Below, piece by piece: positions 53,751 to 62,194 of a stretch of DNA of 64,000 nucleotides. Every line of letters begins with the position of its first letter. Within the stretch, counting starts at the first letter, position 1. A program made the translations under genes and the position numbers. Source of the DNA: Roseiarcus sp963813555 (GTDB lineage Bacteria; Pseudomonadota; Alphaproteobacteria; Rhizobiales; Beijerinckiaceae); the NCBI GenBank assembly GCA_963813555.1, contig CAWEZX010000007.1, positions 310,001-374,000 on the forward strand, in the 5' to 3' direction. The notes under the pieces are model-generated. The model searched no databases. It was given only the letters and a program-made list of their open reading frames with translations, and had not been told where the DNA came from.

Positions 53751-54881
53751 AGCAGATTCCGTTTGGCTAACCAACGGATAGGTTTTTTGCGGTTGGCTGC
53801 CTGCGCCGATTCGCAAGGTGTATGACATGGCGGGAAAGTCTCCGGTTACGGCGAGCGATGAACAACGCGCCGGCCTCTTGGCTCTTGCCGGTTCACGCGA
53901 TCGCGGCGAGGCGGACCGCGCCCGCGCCGTGCTTTTGACGCTGGCTGGTTGGACCAGCCCCAAGATCGCGGCGGCGTTTGGCGTGCGCGAAGATACGGTT
54001 CGGCTGTGGCGCAGCGACTTCGCCGCCGGCGGGATCGCAGCGCTGAAGGCCAGCATCGCGCCGGGCCCGCCTCCGGTGAAGAGTGAAGCCGCCATGCGCG
54101 TTGCCACCCCCTTGCTGGAAGAACCTGTGGCCGACCGGCGCAACTGGACAATCCCCCGCCTTCGCGCCGAGATCGAAGCGCGCGAGGGCGTGCGCATCAG
54201 CCGTTCGCAACTGTCCAAGGCGTTGCGAAAAAAAAGTTCCGCTGGCGGCGGCCCCGGCACACGCTGAAGGGCCGTCAGAGGGAAAGCGAAGTGGAACGGG
54301 TGGGCCTGCGCCTGCAACTGCGCAAACAGCAGGCCGAAGCCGGCGACATCGTTCTTCTCTACGGCGATGAGAGCGAGGCGCTGACCCATCCTTATCTCGC
54401 CCGCGCCTGGGCGAAGTCGGGAGCGGACTTGCGTGTGCCGGCGCCGGGGCAGGCCAAGAAGGTCGCGATACTGGGGTCGCTCGATCCCCTCACGCGCCAA
54501 CTCATCGTCCATACCAGCCCGACCAAGCGCAGCAGCGATTTCATCGCTCATCTGGAGCAACTCGACCGTCTCTTTGGGCCGCAGCCCGGGCGGCAGGCCA
54601 AGCCGGTCGTGCTGGTCGAGGACAATGGTCCGATCCACACCAGCAAACGCTCGCTCGCCGCCCTCACCGCCCGCGCACACTGGCTCACCGTCGAATGGCT
54701 GCCGAAATACGCCCCCGAACTCAACGACATCGAGCCGGTCTGGCGCGATCTCAAAGCCCATCACCTCGCCCACCAGACCTTCACCGACGCCGCCGCGCTC
54801 GACCAGGCCATCCATCACGCTGTCATTGATCTCAACCGCGAGCGCATCCCCAATCCGTTGGCCATGCCACGAATCTCTGCT
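53751..54881 (+). mobile_element. IS630-family element copy B, uninterrupted
   Basis: 1131 bp, nearly identical to copy A and in the same orientation, with TA on both sides (53749-53750, 54882-54883). The first frame is 53818-54267 (or from the ATG at 53827), ending shortly after A8 at 54228-54235. A -1 shift at A_AAA_AAA joins KKFRWRRPRHTLKGRQRESE to the DDE frame ending at 54884 (LYGDESEALTHPYLARAWAK, VVLVEDNGPIHTSK, ELNDIEPVWRDLK). Ends, HTH and catalytic residues are all intact, so this copy is a candidate for activity. Confidence 0.9.
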
Positions 54882-54882
54882 T

Positions 54883-54988
54883 AGAGCAGTGGCCGATGCA
54901 TCCGTTGCAAACGACAGGGAGCGAAGCGGCCACCAGTAAAGGAGTAAAAACTGCGCAGAGCGCCTCAGACAATCAGCGCACTGTCTAG
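54883..54988 (+). pseudogene. Short ORF tail, possible integrase C-terminus
   Basis: Directly after copy B an open frame reads EQWPMHPLQTTGSEAATSKG, then VKTAQSASDNQRTV, and stops at TAG 54986-54988. It stops 13 bases before a tRNA 3'-end-like sequence. Tails of this composition are common at the C-terminus of tyrosine recombinases that end beside their attachment site. The catalytic part, if it existed, is gone. The call rests on context and composition only. Confidence 0.3.
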
Positions 54989-55001
54989 CCTTTGAAAAAA
55001 T

Positions 55002-55040
55002 TGGCGCGCCAGAGGTGATTCGAACCTCTGACCTTTGCCT
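55002..55040 (-). tRNA. tRNA 3'-end-like fragment (possible attachment-site remnant)
   Basis: On the minus strand GGTCAGAGGTTCGAATCACC is followed by TCTGGCGCGCCA and a T6 run, resembling a tRNA-Arg T-arm, acceptor 3' strand and CCA end. The T-loop TTCGAAT is correct, but two extra bases (CA) separate it from the 3' stem strand. No anticodon or D arm lies upstream, so this is not a functional tRNA. Such fragments are left where integrative elements insert into tRNA genes. Confidence 0.4.
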
Positions 55041-55062
55041 TTGCCGCACCCAAGATAGTCAT

Positions 55063-55125
55063 TGTTGATTTCCACTAAGAGCTGACCCGGGCACCACGGG
55101 TTTTTCCACCGAGAACTGACCCATG
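55063..55125. repeat. Two direct repeats, IS21-like terminal sequence
   Basis: TTTCCACTAAGAGCTGACCC and TTTCCACCGAGAACTGACCC occur in tandem about 33 bases apart, the first preceded by TGTTGA. Multiple short terminal repeats of this kind, ending in CTGACCC, are typical of IS21-family ends. No IstA or IstB sequence is present, so only an end remains. Confidence 0.4.
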
Positions 55126-55132
55126 TTCGAAC

Positions 55133-55690
55133 CTAGGCTGTGTGGACGAATTTGATCAAGCATAGGCCTGCGGCGAAGGAGACGATTGATCTGAAGTTTC
55201 GGGCGGTCTTTTCGCAGCGTAGCGCGACGCGCTTGATTCGTTTGAGCCGTCCGACGCCTTGCTCGATGCGCGCGCGGGCCTTGTAGAGGGTGCGCGCGAA
55301 GAAGGCCGGCTTGTTCTTTTCGTTGACTTTGTGGGGGATCACGGGAGCAATGCCGCGCGCTCTCGCGGCGTCCCGGTTGGCCTTGCTGGCGTAGCCTTTG
55401 TCGCCGATGACGGCGCGAGGCTGAAGGTCGGGCCCGATGTCGAGCAGGGTTTCGAAGTGACGCCCGTCGAAGGCTTCGCCCCCCGTCAGGTCGAAGGCGA
55501 TGATGTCGCCGGAGGCGTCCGATTTTGCGTGGATTTTCGTGGTGAAGCCGCCACGCGAGCGCCCCAGCGCTTGCCCTTCTTGCCCCCTTTTGCGCCGGCC
55601 GCCGACACATGAGCGCGCACGATCGTCGAGTCGAACATCTGAATGAGATGCGCCGTGGAACTCATCGACGCGAGCGTGTCGAAGAAGGCC
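55133..55690 (-). pseudogene. IS5-family transposase remnant, N-terminus missing
   Basis: Minus-strand reading in two frames: HLIQMFDSTIVRAHVSAAGA and KGGKKGKRWG upstream, then TKIHAKSDASGDIIAFDLTG, GEAFDGRHFETLLDIGPDLQ, AVIGDKGYASKANRDAARAR and VIPHKVNEKNKPAFFARTLY, ending KFVHTA at 55133. These are the C-terminal two-thirds of an IS5-type DDE transposase. The N-terminal part is lost near 55690, next to the following IS630 fragment. Confidence 0.75.
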
Positions 55691-55782
55691 TAGCGCGTTG
55701 TCTTTGGCTTAAATCGAGATGGGGGGATTCCCAAATCGGCGATGGTCTGATTCAACCTGTTGGCTGGGCGGAGGCCAGCAGG

Positions 55783-56112
55783 AATGCCGAAGCCGTATTC
55801 GCAGGACTTGCGTGACCGGGTGATTGACGCGGTTGAGAAGGGCGAGATGAGCCGGCGGGCGGCGGCTCGGCGCTACGAGATCAGTAAATCCGTCGCCGTC
55901 AAATGGCTTGAAGGCTTTGAGCGAGATGGCTCGCGCGAGCGGGTCGGACATGGCGGCCATCGGCCTTCGGCGCTGATTGCGCATCGGGATTTTCTGGAGG
56001 CGGCGCGGGCCGAGAAGTCGGACATCACGCTTCAGACGCTTTGCGATCGCCTTTTGTCCGAGCGCGGCGTCAAGGCCGACACTTCGATGATGAGCCGCTT
56101 CTTTCGCCGGAT
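55783..56112 (+). pseudogene. IS630-family OrfA fragment
   Basis: MPKPYSQDLRDRVIDAVEKG, then EMSRRAAARRYEISKSVAVK, ERVGHGGHRPSALIAHRDFL and LQTLCDRLLSERGVKADTSM to SRFFRRI is the first ORF of a Rhizobiales-type IS630 element with its helix-turn-helix. Homology ends at about 56112; the catalytic second ORF is absent. The 279 bases from there to 56391 hold no gene I recognise, only a weak hairpin with a T6 run at 56265-56288. Confidence 0.8.
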
Positions 56113-56391
56113 CGTCGAGGCGTTTAAAAACGTATGGCCCGCCCCGTTCGCAATGGGTTTTGTCGAGATTGGCGGCCGATCCAGTCTGCTTCAACGTATC
56201 CGGCCTCGAGGAGCTTCCTCCGGCCATGATGGAGATACGCGCGCTCCGGTCCTCATAAAACTCCCGGCGTCAGATCGCGCCGTTTTTTAAGCCAGGCTTC
56301 CGGAGCGCCGTTCGACTGTCAGGCCATCCCGTCTTTACCCTCTCGCAAACCCCTGTTGACCGATGGACGCTTTGACCGTGACCGGCCAATT

Positions 56392-57058
56392 CTATGCCGC
56401 CGCAGGCATTCCCATGACGGCGAACCGTTCTCCGCGCCGCAGCGCCGCCCAGGCGATCCGCGCCAGCTTGTTGGCGAAGGCGACGATCGCAACGTTGCGA
56501 TGGGCGCGGCCTGAAAGGCCTTTGGCCCATCGGCCCAGCGGCGTATCGCGCTCAGCCACATAGGCAGCGCGGCGCGTGCACCGTGGATCAGCTGTCGGCG
56601 AAGGTAGCTGTTGCCTCGTTTGCTGATGCCAAGCAGCTTCGGCTTGCCGCCGGTGGTGAACTGACGGGGAACCAAGCCGAGCCACGCGGCGAGATCGCGC
56701 CCGCGCTCGAAGCTTTCCGCCCGACCGACGGCGGCGACAAGGGCGGAGGCGACGATCGCGCCGATGCCTGGGATTGTCGTCAGCCGTCGAGCCTCTTCGT
56801 TCTCCTTCACCCAGCGGGCGAACTCGGCGTCGAAGGCAGAAATTCGTCGATCGAGTTCGGCCCATGGCGCGCGAGCGTCGGCGACGAGCAGAGCAATTCG
56901 TGGGCTCAGGTCGGCTGCGCCTTGCTCGTCCATCAGTACGCTCAGAAACTGCTCGAGCTTTCGCTTGCCCCGCGGAGCAACAAATCCGCGCTCCAGCAGG
57001 ATGGCGCGCAACTGATTGATCAGAGCCGTCCGCTCCCCGACCAGTCGATCTCGCGATC
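56392..57058 (-). pseudogene. IS110-family transposase, C-terminal part
   Basis: The reading from about 57058 is LVGERTALINQLRAILLERG, FVAPRGKRKLEQFLSVLMDE, LTTIPGIGAIVASALVAAVG, FERGRDLAAWLGLVPRQFTT and KLLGISKRGNSYLRRQLIHG (the Transposase_20 domain with its Ser). Then, after a frame change, it reads ERDTPLGRWAKGLSGRAHRN to GMPAAA at 56392. The N-terminal DEDD domain is missing, replaced at about 57058 by the start of an IS630-type gene. Confidence 0.82.
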
Positions 57059-57059
57059 A

Positions 57060-57444
57060 ATTTCGAAAGGCCTGTCGTTTTCGCCGCAGAGCGCACGGTC
57101 CAATGCGTCCCATCGGCGGGCCTGCTCTCGAGGACGGTGCGCAGCAATTCCGCGATCCGCTCTTCGTCGTGGGTTCGCGGACGGCCGGGCTTTGCTTCGC
57201 CGTAAAGACCAACGAGACCCTGATCGAACCACCTCTTGCGCCAATGGCGCACCGTCGGATTCGAGACGCCCAGTCGCCGAGCAATGCTGAGGTTGCTCTC
57301 GCCGGAAGCGGACCCCAAAATGATCTGCGCCCGACGAACGACGCCGTGCGGGGCTGAACGGGATCGACTGATCCGCTCCAGTTCTTCCTGCTCCAGTGCG
57401 CTCAACGACAGCACTCGGTCCTGTGGTCTTCCAATGCGCCCCAT
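57060..57444 (-). pseudogene. IS630-family transposase, N-terminal part
   Basis: From the ATG at 57444: MGRIGRPQDRVLSLSALEQE, then RSRSAPHGVVRRAQIILGSA, ESNLSIARRLGVSNPTVRHW (helix-turn-helix), LVGLYGEAKPGRPRTHDEER and DGTHWTVRSAAKTTGLSK. After this the sequence becomes the IS110 fragment. The upstream bases around 57480-57512 resemble the terminal repeat of such elements and mark the right edge of the IS-rich region. Confidence 0.82.
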
Positions 57445-57515
57445 GCTCAGCCCCAGCCAAAGTCGAATCATGGAAGATGGATCGCATTATGTAAAGCTAT
57501 CTGCGGGACAGAACA

Positions 57516-57752
57516 CTAGAAGGCCTTGAACGTGATCATGGTGCGCGTATCGACGATCCCTGGGATAACCTGAACTCGGTGGCCGACAAAGTGACCGATA
57601 TCGACATCGGATTCCACGTAGAATTTGGCCAGAATGTCAAAATCGCCCGCGATCGAATAGATTTCGGAGGCAATTTCCGCTTCCGCAAGCGCGCTGGCGA
57701 CCTCGTAGGTTCGCCCGAGCGCGCATTTGATTTGCACGAAGAAGGTTTGCAT
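57516..57752 (-). CDS. Stand-alone Lrp/AsnC ligand-binding (RAM) domain protein
   Basis: A 78-residue protein from the ATG at 57752 (MQTFFVQIKCALGRTYEVAS). It is a single RAM/AsnC-type beta-alpha-beta domain, with EIYSIAGDFDILAKFYVESD and VQVIPGIVDTRTMITFKAF at the end. No helix-turn-helix precedes it, so it cannot bind DNA as Lrp does. Stand-alone RAM proteins can sense amino acids or join Lrp oligomers. It starts 13 bases after the stop of the secreted-protein gene, so the two are in one operon. Confidence 0.85.
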   Translation of the reverse strand: MQTFFVQIKCALGRTYEVASALAEAEIASEIYSIAGDFDILAKFYVESDVDIGHFVGHRVQVIPGIVDTRTMITFKAF

Positions 57753-57765
57753 CCGGTCACGGCCC

Positions 57766-58704
57766 TTATTTGCCGCCCTCTTCTGCGACAACTTCGACGT
57801 CCCGGTCCATCCCTGTCTGAACCTGGAAGGTTGATTGGTAGACTTTGGAATCGTGACGCGCGATAACGACGTACTCCCCCTCAGCGAGTACGAGCGAAGG
57901 AAACGCCCCTACCAGCTCACGGATGACGTCGCCGCCCGGAGTGAGCACCGTGAAGGTTGTGTTGGCAAGAGCCCCGGCCCCAGGCTTGTTGACGAGCTTG
58001 AGTGTGAGCGTCGCGCAGCGATGGCAAATCGTGACGTCGATCCGCTTGCCAGAGATCACCTTGATATCGGCGTTAACCACCGAATTGGAGGGAATTACCG
58101 CAGGCGGCGCGAGCACCGCCGATTTCCCGGAATTGCCCGCAGCGCTCACCCCCGAATGGGCGCCGACAGTGTCGAGATAGGTCGAGACGATGTGATAGGA
58201 GCCTTCCGGAAGCCCGATGATGTCACCTGCTTTGCCTTTGGCGTAGACGAGCTTGCCGAGCGGATTGCGGTTTTGGGGCACGTAGATCGCGAGCGACAGC
58301 TTGGACGGGTCGACCGGCGCGTTGGCGAGGGTGCCTTCGATCCGCAGCACGCCCGCCGAAAAACTCAACCGTTCGGAGCGAACTTCTGCGCTTAGCGTCA
58401 CGCGTTTGGCCGCGCTGGCGAGCCCGAAAGCGACATGAACGACATAATCGCCGGGCGGGATGGTTAGGGTCGGCTGGGCGAGACCGGATTCAACGATGAG
58501 AGGATGCGAGCCATCCGGATCGGCTTGCGCTCCGAACACCCGCCATCGCAGACCGCCCGTGAGGGGCGCGCCGCCGCCGTTGAGAACCGCGGAAAGGCTG
58601 AGCGTCGCCTGGGCGGATTCGCTCATCAGCGTCTCCGCGCCGGCGGGCGTGACCAACGCCACCAGCGCGACCAACGCCGCCAGAATTCGCCAAGCCGCTC
58701 TCAA
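57766..58704 (-). CDS. Conserved secreted protein of unknown function
   Basis: A 312-residue protein with a signal peptide (MRAAWRILAALVALVALVTP, cleaved after AGA). The mature part is made of repeated beta-sandwich-like stretches (GGLRWRVFGAQADPDGSHPL, LTIPPGDYVVHVAFGLASAA, GLPEGSYHIVSTYLDTVGAH, LVLAEGEYVVIARHDSKVYQ), each ending in a GxY-V pattern typical of carboxypeptidase-regulatory or PEGA-like folds. A CHRC pair (TICHRCATLTLKL) is the only close cysteine pair. Similar proteins are common in Rhizobiales. The function is unknown; it is likely periplasmic. It is co-transcribed with the RAM-domain gene. Confidence 0.75.
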   Translation of the reverse strand: MRAAWRILAALVALVALVTPAGAETLMSESAQATLSLSAVLNGGGAPLTGGLRWRVFGAQADPDGSHPLIVESGLAQPTLTIPPGDYVVHVAFGLASAAKRVTLSAEVRSERLSFSAGVLRIEGTLANAPVDPSKLSLAIYVPQNRNPLGKLVYAKGKAGDIIGLPEGSYHIVSTYLDTVGAHSGVSAAGNSGKSAVLAPPAVIPSNSVVNADIKVISGKRIDVTICHRCATLTLKLVNKPGAGALANTTFTVLTPGGDVIRELVGAFPSLVLAEGEYVVIARHDSKVYQSTFQVQTGMDRDVEVVAEEGGK

Positions 58705-58846
58705 TCCGCCTCGCGTAACCGAAATTGACGCCCGTGCTTTGTCGCGCTGGAGAGCGCTCGTGACGCCACATTGAGGCGGATCGAAGGCGGTTTACAGCTG
58801 CCGAGTTTTCGGTCAAGCAGGAGGCTTTCACCCTAAGAAAACACCA

Positions 58847-59416
58847 ATGAACGACACGATCGAGATCCTCAAACGTCGCCGATCGGTTCCTCCGCCGATG
58901 ATGACAGGGCCGTCGCCAAGTCCTGATGAGCTCGCGACAATCCTGACTGTCGCCGCGCGTGTGCCGGATCATGGCAAGCTTGCCCCTTGGCGGTTCCTGG
59001 TTTTCGCAGGCCGAGCGCGCGAGCGCGCAGGTCGGCTCGCGCTCGAGATCCGCCTATCCGACAGGCCCGACCTGGACGAGGTTGCCTGCGCTGAGGAATC
59101 GCGCCGCTTCGCACGGGCGCCGTTGGTCGTCGCTGTCATCTCGCGCGCGGCGCCGCACCCCAAGATCCCTGAATGGGAACAGGTTTTGTCAGCGGGAGCG
59201 GTGTGCATGAACATGATCGTCGCCGCCCGGGCGCTTGGTTTCACGGCGACCTGGCTCACCGAATGGATGGCCTATGATGGCCGCTTTCGCGCCGCTGTCG
59301 GCCTCGCCGAGCATGAACGCGTCGCCGGTTTCATTCACATCGGTCGGACGACGGCGGAGATCGAGGATCGCCCACGGCCGGCGCTTAGGCAAATTGTGAC
59401 CAACTTTCCGGAGTGA
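58847..59416 (+). CDS. Nitroreductase family protein
   Basis: An FMN-dependent NAD(P)H oxidoreductase of 189 residues. The N-terminus MNDTIEILKRRRSVPPPMMT carries the RRS FMN-phosphate motif, with PDHGKLAPWRFLVFAG and SAGAVCMNMIVAARALGFTA further on, and GFIHIGRT near the C-terminus. It is closest to the YdjA type by length and motif. The substrate is unknown. It lies 12 bases before a flavin reductase-like gene, with which it shares an operon. Confidence 0.88.
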   Translation: MNDTIEILKRRRSVPPPMMTGPSPSPDELATILTVAARVPDHGKLAPWRFLVFAGRARERAGRLALEIRLSDRPDLDEVACAEESRRFARAPLVVAVISRAAPHPKIPEWEQVLSAGAVCMNMIVAARALGFTATWLTEWMAYDGRFRAAVGLAEHERVAGFIHIGRTTAEIEDRPRPALRQIVTNFPE

Positions 59417-59428
59417 GACCTGAGGCCG

Positions 59429-60046
59429 ATGTTCTATGCAACCGCTGAGCGCGACCAGATGAAGTTACCGCGCGACCCCTTCAAGGCGATCGTGGCGCCG
59501 CGTCCGATCGGATGGATATCCACTCGGTCGCTCGACGGGCGAGTCAATCTCGCCCCGTACAGTTTCTTCAACGGCTACTCGAGCGCTCCACCGATAGTCG
59601 GTTTCTCAAGCGAAGGCTGGAAGGACTCGGCGTCGTTCGCGAAGGAAAGCGGCGAGTTCGTCGCCAACCTGGCGACGCACGATCTGCGAGGCCCAATGAA
59701 TGAAACCTCGGCTCCGTTCGCTCGCGGCGACAACGAATTCTCTCGCGCCGGATTGACCATGGCCTCGTGCCGGATCGTGGCTGCGCCGCGCGTCGCCGAG
59801 AGCCCGGCCGCGTTGGAATGCAAGGTGGTCGAGGTGGTCGAGATCAGGTCGGTAAGCGGCGCGTGGAGCGGATCCGTACTCACTCTCGGCGAGGTCGTCG
59901 CCTTTCACATCGACGATGAGTTCCTTCTCGATGGCCGCTTCGACACCGCCCGCGCTCACCCGCTCGCCCGATGCGGCTACCAGGACTATGCAGCGGTCGA
60001 GTCCGTCTTCACAATGCCGCGGCCGAAAGGCGGCGGCGACATTTGA
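59429..60046 (+). CDS. Flavin reductase-like FMN-binding protein
   Basis: A 205-residue split-barrel flavoprotein of the flavin reductase-like (DIM6/NTAB) group. Features are AIVAPRPIGWISTRSLDGRV, NLAPYSFFNGYSSAPPIVGF, KESGEFVANLATHDLRGPMN and a C-terminal HPLARCGYQDYAAVE. Members bind FMN and may supply reduced flavin. The role here is unknown. It is co-transcribed with the nitroreductase-family gene and convergent with the ABC transporter operon. Confidence 0.87.
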   Translation: MFYATAERDQMKLPRDPFKAIVAPRPIGWISTRSLDGRVNLAPYSFFNGYSSAPPIVGFSSEGWKDSASFAKESGEFVANLATHDLRGPMNETSAPFARGDNEFSRAGLTMASCRIVAAPRVAESPAALECKVVEVVEIRSVSGAWSGSVLTLGEVVAFHIDDEFLLDGRFDTARAHPLARCGYQDYAAVESVFTMPRPKGGGDI

Positions 60047-60100
60047 TCGCGCACGCGGGGGGCACGCTTTGGAGCCGTAGCCGGCGTTCCCGTGCGCCCG

Positions 60101-60901
60101 TCAGACCGTACCGCCAAGTTCGCTCGAAAGCTGCTGCAGCTCTTTTCCGCCGGCCATCAGATTCTGCAGATCATCCATCGGAATCTCGGACTTGGCGTAT
60201 GTGCCGAGAGTCCGGCCGCGGTTGAGCACGGTGAAGCGGTCCCCCACCGCGTAGGCGTGCCGCACATTGTGGGTGATGAAAATCACCCCCAGTCCCTTCT
60301 GACGGACCAGATGAATGTATTTGAGCACCATCGACGTCTGGGCCACGCCGAGCGCCGACGTCGGCTCATCCAGGATCAGCGCCTTTGCGCCGAAGTAGAC
60401 CGCACGTGCGATCGCCACGCACTGACGCTCGCCGCCTGAGAGCGTGCCGACGGCCTGCTGCGGGTCGCGCACGTCGATCCCGATCCGGTGCATTTCCTCC
60501 CGCGTGACCTCGTTGCAGAAGCGGAAATCGACCCGCTTGAACGGCGGGAACCCGATCCGCGGCTCGCGCCCCATGAAGAAATTGCGCGTGATCGACATGA
60601 GCGGGATCATCGCCAGATCCTGGTAGACCGTGGCGATGCCGGCGTCGAGCGCGTCGCGCGGGCTCGAGAATGAGACCGGCTTGTCTTCGACCAGATACTC
60701 GCCGTTGGTCGGCCGGTGCACGCCGGCCAGCGTTTTGATCAAGGTCGATTTTCCCGCGCCGTTGTCTCCGAGCAGGCAATGGACCTGGCCTTGGCGAACG
60801 GTCAGGGAAACGCCGGACAGCGCGATGACCGGACCGAAATGCTTGACGATGTTGCGGACGTCGATGATGGCTGGCTGTTCGTCGGCGCTTGCATCGCTCA
60901 T
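60101..60901 (-). CDS. Sugar/polyol ABC transporter ATP-binding protein
   Basis: A single-domain ATPase of 266 residues of the carbohydrate uptake CUT2 type (FrcA-like), which has one ATPase domain where RbsA has two. Walker A is LLGDNGAGKSTLIKTLAG. The Q-loop region is VYQDLAMIPLMSITRNFFMG, the signature VGTLSGGERQCVAIARAVY, Walker B ALILDEPTSALG, and the H-loop VIFITHNVRHAYAVGD. It is 17 bases downstream of the permease gene. It would energise uptake of a monosaccharide or inositol-like polyol. Confidence 0.93.
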   Translation of the reverse strand: MSDASADEQPAIIDVRNIVKHFGPVIALSGVSLTVRQGQVHCLLGDNGAGKSTLIKTLAGVHRPTNGEYLVEDKPVSFSSPRDALDAGIATVYQDLAMIPLMSITRNFFMGREPRIGFPPFKRVDFRFCNEVTREEMHRIGIDVRDPQQAVGTLSGGERQCVAIARAVYFGAKALILDEPTSALGVAQTSMVLKYIHLVRQKGLGVIFITHNVRHAYAVGDRFTVLNRGRTLGTYAKSEIPMDDLQNLMAGGKELQQLSSELGGTV

Positions 60902-60918
60902 GACTGCCCTCTTTTATC

Positions 60919-62073
60919 TCAGCGCTCGCCGGTGACTTTGCGGCGGATATAGTTGTTGAACAGAACCGCGGTCAGCAGCATTCCCCCGAGGAACACCTGA
61001 AACCAGTCGCTGTCGAATGAGGTGTAGGTGAGCCCGATCGAAACAACGCCGAAAATGACGGCTCCGATGAAGGCGCCGATCGCCGATCCATAACCGCCGG
61101 TCAAGAGACAACCGCCGATCACCGCCGCGATGATCGCCTCGAACTCCTTCTGAACGCCGCGTCGCGCGTCGGTCGAACCGGCGTCGAGTACGGTCAGGAT
61201 TGCGACCAGCGCCGCCGCGCTCGCCGTCAGCATGAAGAGGCCAGTCTTGACGTGACTGACGGGGACGCCGGAATTGCGGGCGGCGTTCGGATCGCCGCCG
61301 GAAGCGTAGATCCAGTTCCCGACCCGCGTCCGGAGCAGCACCCAGGTCGCGACCGCGGCGAAGGCGATGAACCAGATGATCGAGACCGGAACTCCGGCGA
61401 CCTTCGGCAGGCCGGTGTCGAATTTGTCGATCAATCCGCGATTGGCGAGCCAGGTGAAGGCGCCTTGAAAGGCGTTACCGGCGAACAGGCTCTTAACGAC
61501 GCTGTCATGAACCACGTCGTCGACGCCGCGCAATTGCGTCGAGCCGCCGGTCGCGAGCTTGAGTCCGACCAGCGTCAGGCCGCGAAAGATGAATAGGAAC
61601 GCCAACGTCACGATGAACGAGGGGAGCCGCGTCTGAATGACGATCTGTCCGTTCATGGCGCCGATGAGCGCCGCGAACACCATCGTCGCGGCAATGGCGA
61701 TCGGAAGCGGCAGGTGGCCGTCGACCAGCGCCGCGGCGAAGGCCAGTCCGGCGAAGGCGATCATCGAACCGATGGAAAGGTCGAATTCGCCTCCGATCAT
61801 CAAAAGAGCGGCAGCGATCGCCAGGATTCCGAGTTCGGAGGCGGGGGCGAGAATCGTCATCGCCCCGCTCAGCGTGAACATCGTCGAATTTGCGGTGAAA
61901 AAGAAGAAAATCAGGACCACAATGAGGCCGGCGACCGCGCCGAGCTCCGGCCGGCGCATCGCCTCGGTCAGAAGGGATGACTTGCGCAGCCGCTCGTCGA
62001 CGATTTGAGCCGGTTTCACCGGAGGGCCGGGCGGCGCGATCGTTTCGTTTTGTGTCTCTTGGGCGCGGCTCAT
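60919..62073 (-). CDS. Sugar/polyol ABC transporter permease
   Basis: A membrane permease of 384 residues, RbsC/FrcC type, with eight to ten helices. The hallmark EFDLSIGSMIAFAGLAFAAA segment is near residue 95. Other segments are VVLIFFFFTANSTMFTL, LPSFIVTLAFLFIFRGLTLV, GGDPNAARNSGVPVSHVKTG (the EAA-like cytoplasmic loop) and AAVIGGCLLTGGYGSAIGAF. It lies between the binding-protein and ATPase genes in the usual CUT2 order. Confidence 0.94.
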   Translation of the reverse strand: MSRAQETQNETIAPPGPPVKPAQIVDERLRKSSLLTEAMRRPELGAVAGLIVVLIFFFFTANSTMFTLSGAMTILAPASELGILAIAAALLMIGGEFDLSIGSMIAFAGLAFAAALVDGHLPLPIAIAATMVFAALIGAMNGQIVIQTRLPSFIVTLAFLFIFRGLTLVGLKLATGGSTQLRGVDDVVHDSVVKSLFAGNAFQGAFTWLANRGLIDKFDTGLPKVAGVPVSIIWFIAFAAVATWVLLRTRVGNWIYASGGDPNAARNSGVPVSHVKTGLFMLTASAAALVAILTVLDAGSTDARRGVQKEFEAIIAAVIGGCLLTGGYGSAIGAFIGAVIFGVVSIGLTYTSFDSDWFQVFLGGMLLTAVLFNNYIRRKVTGER

Positions 62074-62194
62074 TGCACATCTCCTCCCTCGAGCGGCCGT
62101 TTGCGGCCGGCGTATTCGGGGCGGTCGGGGACGCCTTGAGCTCGACGGCCCCGACCGACCGCTAAAAAATCGGCTTCGGGCGAGATCCGCCGGT

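Noticed and set aside
47062..57515. CRISPR array or defence island among the repeats
   Set aside because: All repeats here are IS ends or transposase copies; there are no regularly spaced short repeats, no cas genes and no toxin-antitoxin or restriction genes.
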